DNA from: Phoronis australis | Lineage: Eukaryota; Phoronida; Phoronidae | DNA length: 64,000 bases | Assembly (NCBI GenBank): GCA_002633005.1 | Contig: NMRA01000256.1 | Span: 52,139-116,138 of the forward strand | Direction of reading: 5' to 3' | Part shown: positions 46,901-58,900 of the stretch, piece by piece | How the letters are laid out: every line of letters begins with the position of its first letter | Numbering within the stretch: position 1 is the stretch's first letter | The notes under the pieces: generated by a model | Told to the model about the DNA's origin: nothing | Seen by the model: only the letters and a program-made list of their open reading frames with translations | The model's database searches: none | Translations under genes and position numbers: made by a program

Positions 46901-49900
46901 CATGCGCAGGTTTACAAATGACGTGAGTTGCAGAGACAAAGAACCCATATGTAGGTCTTTGCACAAGCGCAGTAGAGATGATCCTTTCCACCCTGCTCCA
47001 GTTTCGCCTTTAGACTTATCATTGGCATGGCACAAGATGTTCGGGCGCAAATTGCTCTACTTCACAAATGAGTGGCAAAAATTTGTCACCTCGGTGTCAG
47101 TCCGTTTACACACTGGAACGTGTTCTGTGTCAGCTGATCCGTGTCAACTTTGTAAGTGTAAACAGCACTTATGCTAAGTACAACCGCTAGTGTAGCTTTT
47201 CAGTTTGATTCGTACATCTAGCTGATGTTAGCTAATATGGTAACTTTTGTGAGCATCTCATTTCTGTTTTAACTCTTTGTAGTGTAATCTCACCATTAAT
47301 TTGGGAAAAGTGATTACCAAAGTTGCCAGCCTTTTTTCCTTTTCAATGGTGTTTAACATTTGTCAGTTTCTCCAGTATTTTCAAAATATTGTGTGGTGGT
47401 AGCTATATGGTCTTGAATTGGAAATGCATTGATTCAGTACTACTTATCTAAAAATACAATTTTGCTTGGCTGCCCTATATTCTTTCCTGATGGTGGTGAG
47501 GTGTTGCAGTTACAGGAATTTGATGAATCAAAAAGTACCCATTTGGCCTGGAGCACCCCTTCACAGATGTTGCATCATGTTTTATTGTTACACTGCCAAA
47601 GTCCTGGATCTGACTATCAATAGCGAACTGTTTGCATTCTGCTGATTGGTCAAAACAGGAGGTGTGTCTGTAAACTAGGTCATTTGCTGCAATGTTATTA
47701 AATTGAATAAATTCAGGAATCATTATAGTGAGAGAATATGAACAGTAGCCTCTGTAAAGAACAGATGGAAGTTTAGCTAGTTTCAGCTGATTGGTTTGCC
47801 ATCAGCAGAAACCACCAGCCAATGTTTTTCTATCATGAGACAGATGTTTTTGCATGATGGCAATCAAGATAGCTTTCATGCCTGTCTCTGATTGGTGGAA
47901 ACGAGGGGTGTGTCCCTGATATAGGTCATGACTGGCATGACCTTGCCTACAATAACAAAAACAGGAACAGTCAACATTCTTGTGGGTAACTTTCTTCCAA
48001 GTAAATCAGCATATTTTTACTAATACGATTTTTAAACTGTAATGGGAACTTTAATTAAAATCTTTCTTTGCCTTGAATTTTATCTAGTTAGTTATTCATG
48101 CTCCACTTTCTTAAGTTTGGAACCACTTACATTTGGTTATTTACTGCCCTACTTATAATGTATGCTATTTTGGGATGCCAGTGACGTCTGCAAACCTCTC
48201 AGTGGCATTGAAGAAGTTCAAAATTTTTAGAGTCCAAGGACAAAAGTTGGAATGGATGGCATCATGGCACACAGATGGTATAGAAATCGTTTCTTTTCAG
48301 ACTAGAGATGCGTTTGCAAGTATACATTTTCATTCTTACTCTTGAGTTGGACTTGATGTTTTGTTTATAATACAGTAATTTATTAGGTATCTAGGTAGGG
48401 GGTTTACCTGAAGTCTATGTAGTGTTTAAACATCTTTGTTGTGGTTATTGAGTACTATCTGATGTTGCATATGTTGAGCCACTGCTTGGTAATTACAGTT
48501 CTGGTGTTCCAGAACACTTTTGTTGAAGAGGAAACAATGAGCTATAGACAATTTACCTTTACAGTTTTTGTTGTTGAGTTGTGCATGGGTAGTTTCAATA
48601 CAGTCTGTGCAAATGTGTTCTTATTGAACACTGCTTCACGCATGGTAAAGAAATCCTATAAAAACCGAGACTCATAATGTGATACAGAATAAACGGGGTA
48701 TTATTGATTTCATTTGTATAAATTTTTGTCTTGAAGAGCCACGCAACACTAATTAGGTCCAGCCCAAGCTTCAAATGTCAAACTGAAATAAATCCAGGTG
48801 TCAGTTGTGAACCTTCTAATTGAAGCAATCAATGACCTTTGTTTGGTCCATGATGCTATCATGTCTAGGAACGCTAACTCTCAAATGGTTCTACCCTTAA
48901 GCACAAGCCAAAAAGACTGCTCTTCGACGATGGCATTTCATGAGGCTTTAAATCTTGTCGCTTTGTGAGCTTGTCACAATTTGACAGGTCATTCTTGCTA
49001 GCTGATGGCGAAGTCCACTTACAGTCAGCCATCACAATAATGGATTCCGTTTGCGCATTGGGGCCATGACATCTAGGATTCCGGGTGATTTTGTGATGAA
49101 CACTATAAGACTGATTGGATGCTGGCTGCTCAAAAAGGTTTGAGGCACTTCAGCTTGGCTTATTATGATCTATGAGGGTATGTAGGGGAGTAACCGTGCA
49201 GCAGTTGCCCTTTGTCCCAAGAACGGCAGAAATGCCAACATTGACTTGACTCCTATTTGTGTTTGTAGGATCCTCCTCCTGGTCAGTACCTTAGATGGCC
49301 AGTTATCTGCCCTTGACCTTGCCAAGGATGGCCTGTTGTCATGGCGACTGGAGACGGGTACCAAAGGACTATTGTCATCCAGTATAACAAATAATATTGA
49401 GGTAAGTGTTGCTACTCGTTGGTGCTGAGTGGAGATTTCCAAGTTATTTTGTACAAGAAATAGTCAAAATTGTTTTTTTCAATTGTTTAAGAAATATAGA
49501 AATTATGTCATTTTTGATTGATAGACAGTAAAACTACATGTTGATAATACAGTAGAATTTTCTTTATTTTTCCTTTATTGAGAATTGTTTGACAAAATAA
49601 GATTCCATGTTTTCTGCAATAGTGTTCACTGAATAAAGGAATAGTTACCGTTTTCTGTTACATTTTTTGTGATCATTCTTGGGATTTCAAGCTCATTCTG
49701 TAGTTTGTTTATTTAATAGAAGTCAACAATGTTCAGATACATATATTTACTAAACAATTCTCAGCTGATTCTGAGTCAGTGATTTCTGTGAAATAAATTG
49801 TGAGCCAGACTAAACAAAGATTCAGTTCACTTTACCTGCTGTCATTCCATCTTGAGTGTGGGGAAAACTAATGATTTTATGATTGAATTAAAGCATCAAC

Positions 49901-52900
49901 AACGATTATTAGTGTGCTTATTTCATTAGTTATACACAGTTTGAGCTTGTGTGCTTATTTCCATGAAAAATACATCGTCCTCAAGCCTGAATGACAAGAT
50001 TTTCTGCAAATTATGCTTAAAGCTGGCTGAATTGTGACTGTATCATATGTACCTTTTGAGATGAAACCTTTGGAGGCAGTTGGAGTCTTTATATCTTTCC
50101 AACTTGAACAAATGCTCCTGCAATCAGCATTTTTTAGTTTTTCATTCAGCGTGCTCGAGGTCAAACAGAAACGTATAACGGGTTATGGGGCTGTCACCCA
50201 CCTGCCAGGCATGCCAAGAGGAGACCGCACAGACAGGGGAACCTATCAGCTTTACCTGAATTATTGAAACCATACTCCATACTTAAAGCAGTCGGTAGCT
50301 AGGACAACCCGAGATCATGAACTTAATCTAATAGCCTTCATTTCCTGTTGTGTAGTTCACCAAAGATGGGAAGCGGACTCGTCTGATTCCGTCACTAGAT
50401 GGCGGTCTGTATAGGTTTAATGGCGAATCCGTAGAGGCTATTCCGTACAGTGCGGAGAAACTGTTGAGTTCCTCATTCGTGCTAGATGATGCCATCACCA
50501 TTGTTGGTGGCAAGGAGATAAAAAGCTATGGTGTGGACGCAAAGACTGGCCGAGTAAGTGAATAATGTGAAGTCAATATAGGAGGACTTTGTGTTGTTTT
50601 TGGTTGTGTTAGTCTTTGTGTTTAGTATATAATTAGATACTTATTTCATATCTTTTACAAATTCATTTCCAGTCAAACATTTCAGCTTGAACTAGTTTGG
50701 TTTCTTGTGTCGAATGCATGGTTCCCGAACATAAGACATCTGAGAATCCTGGAAGGTGACGAGAAATGGCTAACATGCACGAAAAATTCATGGAAAATGA
50801 AAGAAAGCTAAAATCTCGTGAGTCTACCTCTTAATACAGTGGTCAAGATGTGTGAACACTCTATTCAGAGGTTAGATAGTGCACCCTCACCCTCTTTGGG
50901 TTACATGGTAATGCCACCGTGTTGTCAGGTCATTTTTCATGTCAGTAAGCTTTGACTCGAGAGTACTGATTGGAAGCTTGTGTCTTACATTCCTGTTGTG
51001 TCTACCATAGGTTCATTACGTGTGTGGCATTGACAGTGGGGAATGTGATATGTGCGGAGACCAGGAAATATTGGACTCCGATGACATCATCGTGGTCAAG
51101 CGATGGACACAGACTGTGCGTGCTAAGGAGATGAGGTCAGGCTATGAAAAGTAAGTGTTGCATCTTTGTAGTTAAAAGGGTCAAATTTTTATGAGTTTTA
51201 TTTTCAGTACAAATTACTTGTATGACGAAATTAAGTTATCTCAGCCTTTATTTATGTAAATGATGAAATATCGATTTTCTGCCATTTTGTGTTCTGAATT
51301 GAAGAGCTCGCAAACATTTTTAATTCTGGTCTACACGCCACCTGTTGGCCCGATTACGTGACCAAGTGAGTATAAGTGTGAAAAGGTTTGTGCCCCGATC
51401 CCCGATGGAAATTGGAACCCAGGACTTCTGCTAACTTTGCAGACGCTCCAGTCCACTAAGCCATCAGAACCACCGGTCAAACACAGAGATTCAGTCAGAC
51501 TTTGTGGGCATCCTGCTCTTGAACTTCTGAGCATATATGAATACGTTTGCCATCTATGTTTTCACTAAGTGTGTTTGGATTTCTGTGTTCCGCTGGTGGT
51601 CCCGATGGCTCTGCACGGTTAGCTGAAGGTCCCTGGTTCGAGTTGCAGTCGGGGCAGACTTATATTCATTAGGCCACGTGATTGTACCTACAGGTGGTTT
51701 GCAGACCTGACTTGAGAATGTTTTACTTTGTGATTTATGTTGATTTTCCACACCAGAATATGATTACATATTCATGTAAACTGAAGAGTACCACAAAGAT
51801 ACATTTTGTCTCGGTGTTTTCATGTGTTGAATATTTAATCGAGTCCATTGTTTCTTATGGAAGTCCAGGAAAGTAATTTGAAAGTAATTTATGTGTAGTT
51901 GTTTTTTGCCTTTGATAAAGTCATTTTCATGGAAATGGTGTAGTTAAGTAGTGTCAGGTTTGCTCATTGATTGAAGGTGATGCTGTTAAAGGTGTCTACT
52001 GTTATGCTGATCTGCTGTGCTTGGCCATGATTTTAGATGGAACTTTAGTGTGGGTCAGCTGGACCTTACATTCTTACCAGGGACACATGAGGGACCTGTC
52101 ATGTCGGATGACGAGGATGTCATCGTGGAAACCTGCATTAATTCAGGTATGCTCAATTTTGCGCCACATCCACACGCTAATCACAAGGAATGTATATTGT
52201 ACTTTGAGTTGCCTATGGTTTACTGTAGGTAAAGGGACCTTATGTTGAGTTATTTTGACCAGGTGTCGCTAGTGTTGAGACATAGAGCTTCCAGCCAGCA
52301 TTGAGATACTAATATCCTACGCATCTTAGTTTAAACAAAGATGGGTATTTGCCTTGTTTTTCTCCATTAAATTGTCCAGACATTGTTGCGCTGTCCAGGT
52401 GTTAGCAGGCAGGTAGAAGTTATTCTGTGCTCGGAATCATAATTTCTCGGGCTGAACCTCAAAAATGTTACTATAAATACTAGAATCATGCCATGTGTTT
52501 GGACCCAAACGGACTGTTGACTGGACATTCAAGGTGTGCCCAGGTCACTTGCCGCTTTCAAACTATTTTAAAGTATGAATATGGCCACTGGGTTGTTTCT
52601 CTGCGTTGTCCTTGAATTCACCAGGTAGTGCTATTGAAACGACGTTCATTTCTGTGAAATTCTACGACCGCTGTAGTGATGAACAGCTTTCTGTTCTTGG
52701 TTTGCTTCATGTATTAAGTAGAAGACCTTTTCTTTGCTAGTGCCACCTGGTGAATAGTTAGTGGCCCATCAGTGCGCTTAACACTAACTTTAAAATACTA
52801 TAATGCTAACACAAGGAACAATGTATTTATGGCCCAAAGAGAGTAGAATATCACTGATTTTCTTGCATGAAACTTGGTCTACGGAACATTCTCCACCTGT

Positions 52901-55900
52901 TTGTCTCATATTGCTTGTCACCCATCATCATCGATGGATTTTATAATTGACAGAGGACGAGTTCATTATTGACAGCCAAGGGGTGGACTCGGACGATATC
53001 AAAGTCTCGGTGGCAGCTGGGGTTGTGGCTAGAGTTCACGCCAAGGACAAGTCGCGCATTCTCTGGCAGTACAAGGTATTCTGTTCTGTTATGTTATTCT
53101 CACATCAGTAGTGGAGAGAGATTGCTGCGTCAGATAATTTCAGAAATAACATATTGGAATAAAACATGAATTATCTAAAATCTTGAACTTTGAAAATAGA
53201 TTAACCTGAAAGATTCGGCTCAGAAATTTGAAGCCTACCCAAAGTGAAAGTTAATCAAACTTAAGGTTGACTAGTACTTTTTATTAAATGCAGATGTAAT
53301 ATTAATTTGTAATGTTCGAGTTGCCTTAATAGAATATATCAGCTTGGTGTTGCAATTAATGAAAGATGCTTTAATTAGTATGTAGCACTGATGTATTGAA
53401 ACCTGTCCCTTCAGTTTATGCTTGTTTAAGTGGTAGAGGAATGATAGAGCACTTCTAGGCACAAAATCACTTGCTTGTCTTGAGGTTATGGATTACCTTA
53501 CCGATAAGTCTGTGCACTTATCACATTATCTACAAATTAGTTTATACATTTACCGCGGAAATTTGACAGCTTGCCTTCATACCAATCGCGTGAACTTGTC
53601 TGTTAGTAAAATTCATCAAAAAATAAAGATACATTAGCAAAACAGTGGTGTCGTATAAGATGACCAAAGATGAAGTCTCAAAAACGTAACAGTTTTTTAA
53701 ATTATCATTACATTTTTCACTTTTGATTATTTTCATAAAAACACAACAGTCTTATTGTTTGATAGCTCCTCATACGACATTGCAACACTTTAAAAACACT
53801 TCCTACCAGAGTCTTAGAGAACTTTGTATAAAGCACAGTATCTGAAAGTTTCATTTGATTCTGATCTGCCATTTCCGAGGTACGGTGCTTATTATAAGCA
53901 CTGTACAAATTATGAAGTGTTTGTCACGTAATAACCTTAAAGGCAAGACATAGTTGTCATGCTGTAGGCAAAGCGGTGTGCCACCACACAATTAACCCTC
54001 TCCATTCCAGTTTGCAAGCCCAGTGGCAAACGTCTGGCTACTTCAAGATGGTGTTCTAGAGCAGCTCAACCTGTTTGACAATCGACACATTCCTTCGCTG
54101 GACCACGAGAAAATCTCCATGGATGGCCTTCCCGGTCCACTTATGTATATTGGTAGGACACCTTTAGTATACTTCATTGATTAGATGGTTGTTTTCGTAA
54201 AAATGTGGGTCTCTTTTGGAACTTAGTTAACTAAACGTCTATGGGGCTAATGTTGTCAAGTGTAAGCAATTTTTGTGTAAATGTTCAACTGATAACGCTG
54301 TCATTTATTGAAAACTTGTAGTTTGATTGGTTGTACTTTTGGTATTGTCAGTACATTAGAGCCTGCTTAATGTCATACCCTTGGTATCGACGTCAATAAT
54401 TCTAATAAGCGTGATATTCCATTGATTGGTTCCGATGCGGCTGTTATCGTAATCACTTCTATAGCTAATCATGCTAAATGGAGAGTCAGAGTCACACAGG
54501 TTAACAAGAAATTACGAAATTCCCCGACCTCGTGATCCGATGAAGCAAATGAATATAAGATGGATTAGGATAGTCTTCAGACAGAAAAGCAAAGATAAAC
54601 AATGCCCTGCTAATAAGCAGGTGGGAATCAATGTTAAATTTTTGATAACAATATGAGAACATTATGATAAAAGATGATGTAATGCTGGTTACTTTGCATG
54701 GATTTAATAGGAAGTGTTACGATTGTTTACATTTCATTATAATAACGGGGATATTTTTGTATGCGGTATGACATTAAGTTGGCTCCACCGTACTATACTG
54801 ACATGTGATAAGTAGCATTGTGTTGTATGTAAGCTCTTCAAATCACAAAGTTAGCATTGATGTGTTGATGTTTGAAGTAATGTTCACCAAGTTATGGTAT
54901 AACCCAGATGCTAACCAAAATAAGGAAATTTTCATTTTAAAAAAATCCAAATACTAAAAATTTTTGCCCTGAAGTGTCACAGATTCTTGACGAGAAGACG
55001 TTTAAATTGTCTGCCGGATATATTTGTTTCAAACTAGGCTGTGTCCATTAGAATATATTATTTGTATTTGGTGTGACATCTACGTTTCCTGTTTGTTTAG
55101 GTGTGCATCACAAGCAGTTGTATGTTCAACCTTCCACACAGCTGTCTCAGGACGTTCATGCTTCAGTCGAGCAGAGTGGCGTCGTCTCGGCACCAAAAGT
55201 CAAGTGGCGCCCCTATTTGGCCACAGGTGAACCCGATGTCTTTGGTCATTTCCTTGTCTATCCTAAATAGATAGCGGGTTAAAATGATACTGTTTTGTCC
55301 ATTCTTTTCCACACAATTTACATCATCACTGTGGTAAAACTAGAGGATTTTTGGGAGACTTAGATAACAATCTTGTTTCGATTCACTTTTCTTCAACGGC
55401 ACAATCAAAGTTGCCTAATATACATGTTGCTTTCAGTTAGGAGACTAAATATGCTAACCTTCAAGGTTATTATAATTGAGAAATGAGTCTCCAATGAAAA
55501 TTCAGATATTACCACTTACAATGCCTTTCTAATTATAAAACAGCTGCTATAAAAACAAAGAAAGTGAATTATTGTGAACTGTAACCTGGTTTCATATTGT
55601 AGCTCCTTCCCGTACACCGTGGCTGAGTGAACAGTGCAACATCCCTGGTGCTAAGGCTGAAGAAACTGGCCTCACCATGTGGAACTACCCATACGGTAGG
55701 AGCATCTTGTATGCTTATTGTCACTACATTGCTGTTCGCAGTCATGATTTCTTTCAGAGAAAAAAAATTGTAAGCAAGGTTCTTCAGCTTTCACAAAAGA
55801 GCCTATGGTTTGACCGAAAGGGTACTAAACTTGTCAACAATTATTTTTCTTGCCCACACGCTTTCAGAATCTTTAAATTTTGCGTTCAATAAAAGTTTTC

Positions 55901-58900
55901 TTTACTCCCAAAAGCAACGATTCCATGGCAAATAAAACGTTAACAAAATACAAGGAATATTTCCACATGATAGGTTTTATATTTCATTTTTACAAAACTA
56001 TGTGTTTGAACTTAAGGTTTGTTGTTACAATCATAATTATGTAACCCTTGAAATGGGAATACTGTGTTCACTAAATTTCATTTTTACAGACAATGGGTTT
56101 TATCTCTTCTCGGACAACTGTCGTCAGAACCAGTCTCCAACGGTCACCATCAGAGGTCCTTACAACACAAACACTGATGATTACACATTCCAAGAAGTTA
56201 TTCCCATCACGCTGTGGAACTGGTGGTATGTAAACTCCGGGATTTCTGTCGACTTTTCCACAGTTCTGTGCACTCTTAACTTTTCATGGTTTTCTTTGTA
56301 CCTGTGATTCCACAGCCTTTAATCGCTGACAGGAAAAAAGATTGGCACCTAAGGCTATTAGTGGCATGCCTTGCTAAAAACTGTTGATGATAATCTTTTG
56401 ATTTTAATCTCTCTCAAGTTTCAAAGTAAACTAACTCTTCTCCATCTATAGTAGTTAACACTCCAAAGCTTAGCTCACCTTATGGTGTTAATTGTAAATT
56501 TCTGTTCATCTGCTTATTCCAAATTATTCCGTAGATTCTTATTATGTTGCTGCATTTCACAATATGACGCATTGTTACAGGCGGGAAATTCTGGCCATAG
56601 TCTTCATCACTGTGTTCGCCACTCTCTTCCTGTCATCGCGCATGATCAAGCATGTCTATCGCCATAGATACATGGCCATTGCTATGACAAATAAGTCTGC
56701 AGAAAAGAGCCAGAGCAACAAGAGTGGAGAGGAGAATGCTGTTATTGAAACCATGGCGACACTTGCTGAACACTTGCCAAATGTTGTAGAATATTCTTCT
56801 CGGTAGGTGTTGCCTGTTGAATGTTGTATTTTCAAAAACTGTGTTTTGGAAATTCATATCGCTTTGGAAACACACTGCCAAAGGAAGCATTCAGTGTAGA
56901 CTTGTTGTGTATGAACTTCACTGAAATGATCTGAAATTTCAGTAGAGTGGACCGTTTTGGTGAAAGAGAAAGTGGCATTTTGAGAAAATTTGGAGAGTGA
57001 ATGACTACATGAAGAAGATGAAGATGATATGATAAATTTAATTTGACATTTTTGAATTTATAAACATCTGTGAACCTTGGCATTTTGTTCATTGAAATAT
57101 TTCAGTTATGGCTGCTAAATAAAATGTTGGCACAAGTTGATTCTCTTTGATTCGTAATTAGTCATTAGAGGTGAAAAAAGATATGCTGAATAATGAAAGT
57201 GACTGATTGATATTAATAATAATTGTGAGTACATGAAACATACGTTTCTTTTCTGGTTCCGGTGACAAACAAGTTTTGTGTTTTACAGGTATTATAGTGA
57301 CTTTGAGCAAGTTCAGTGTCTCGGCCGAGGAGGGTTTGGTGTGGTTTTTGAAGCTAAAAATAAGTTAGATGACTGCAACTATGCCATCAAGCGCATTTCC
57401 CTCCCAAACAGGTGGGTGCAGTTGACATTTTTTCATGTCTGTCTTTTCAAAGTTGTTTTCTTAATTGCAATATTAACGTAGTGGAAATCAAGTGTCAAGT
57501 GAATTATTGGTCTCTGACCTGATGGCACGTTTTCCTCAAAATCCAACTAACATTTTGTTGATGACATGAGGGTGATTTTTAGTTGGGACCATTGCCACTA
57601 AAGTCACCATAATGGATCAAATTGAATTAAACTATAACCAACCACTAACTTTTGAACCTAACTATGTTCCAACTATGGTGTGGACTAGCACTTGCTCTAT
57701 GGTCTGTATCAACCAGGTGGCGCTCATGTGCTTGCTTCATTGCCTCTTCAGTATTCAAGTGAAAAGAATCGATGCATGCTCTTTTGTTTGCTGAACTCAC
57801 TACGTTCCTCTGTAGGCCTGAGTCTAAAGAGAAAGTGATGAGGGAGGTGAAGGCACTTGCCAAACTAGACCACGTCAATATTGTGCGTTACTTCCAGTCG
57901 TGGATTGAGCAGCCCCCTATTGGCTGGCAGGAGGACCGAGACCAACAGTGGGACGACAGGTGAGTCTGCCATGGTGACAAGGGATAGGGATTGAATGGTT
58001 TCATTGCTTTTGCCGATGTTTTGGAAATCTGTGTTTACTTCATTTTTTTCTTGTAACAAGGAAAGAAAAGTGATTAGATTTTGCCAAGAACATAAATCTT
58101 CTTTTGCTATGTGAAATAGTTGTAAAATGTTGTTTAAAACTTTCGATTTTGGCTGCTAACCATTATAAGAATGGTCTTGTTTTATTCTTTACTTAGTTTA
58201 GAAATGATCTCTGCTTGGCACAGGAAACAACTCACAATTTGTAATTCACTCTAGGCTCAACAAGTTTCAGGTCGCAGTGAGAATGTTTTAGTTGGACTTG
58301 AAAGTTCGAGATACTTAAACGTTGTATTTGTCTAGAAGGTGAATTATTGTAACCAAGTTCACTTCTGGCATGCCGCAAGAAGGAAGTAATGCCATTCTGG
58401 AACCGTAAATGTGCTTGAGAAACAGTGTGAGAGTACTGTTATTTTGGACACGTGAACATTGTTTAAAGCCGCACAATGACATTGTGCTGTTCTTTTTAAA
58501 GCCAACAACGTTGGAAATTAAGAATCTTGCGTAAACGTGATTTGCTTTATGAAAGACGAGATGTAGCAGTATTTCGCAGATGTCCTTTCATGTTAATTGC
58601 AAGCACTCTTCCACGCTGGAACATCAAATGCATTCATTTGAAAATTAAAGGTGGAGATTTACTTAATATGCTTAGATGTATGTTTTGGCATAGTTTCAGT
58701 GGGTCAAATATGGCAAACTTCATAGTAAGTAAAGAAATAGAGAATAAAATGGTTTATTTAGCCAAAAATAACCCTATGACTCGTGAGCTATATATATTCA
58801 TTCTGTTCTGACCACAGTATAACCATAATAACAGGAAATGTTGTCCCAAAGGAGTAGCTGTATTACCTATTATACAACGCTGACTATAAGCTAGATCTCC

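Larger units (their letters stand above)
43981..49268 (+). other. EIF2AK3: EIF2AK3 intron 1, the largest intron
   Basis: 5.3 kb with no exon recognised. It holds a 20-bp tandem repeat at 45301 and a possible decayed element at 46768-47167. It also holds two diverged ~90-bp similar segments near 47638-47730 and 47887-47975, which share CTGATTGGT, GGGTGTGTC-type and AGGTCAT words. Small frames in it lack support. Confidence 0.6.

Noticed and set aside
46860-47177. 105-codon plus-strand frame as an EIF2AK3 alternative exon
   Set aside because: No flanking splice sites in a usable phase, and it sits inside a probable mobile element.
49955-50267. Overlapping frames between EIF2AK3 exons 2 and 3
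   Set aside because: Intronic; the exon 2-3 join is already in phase and gives the expected luminal motif order.
51591-51660. Genuine tRNA gene
   Set aside because: Box-like motifs are present, but the cloverleaf pairing is poor and a second copy shares the same non-tRNA tail, so a SINE fits better.
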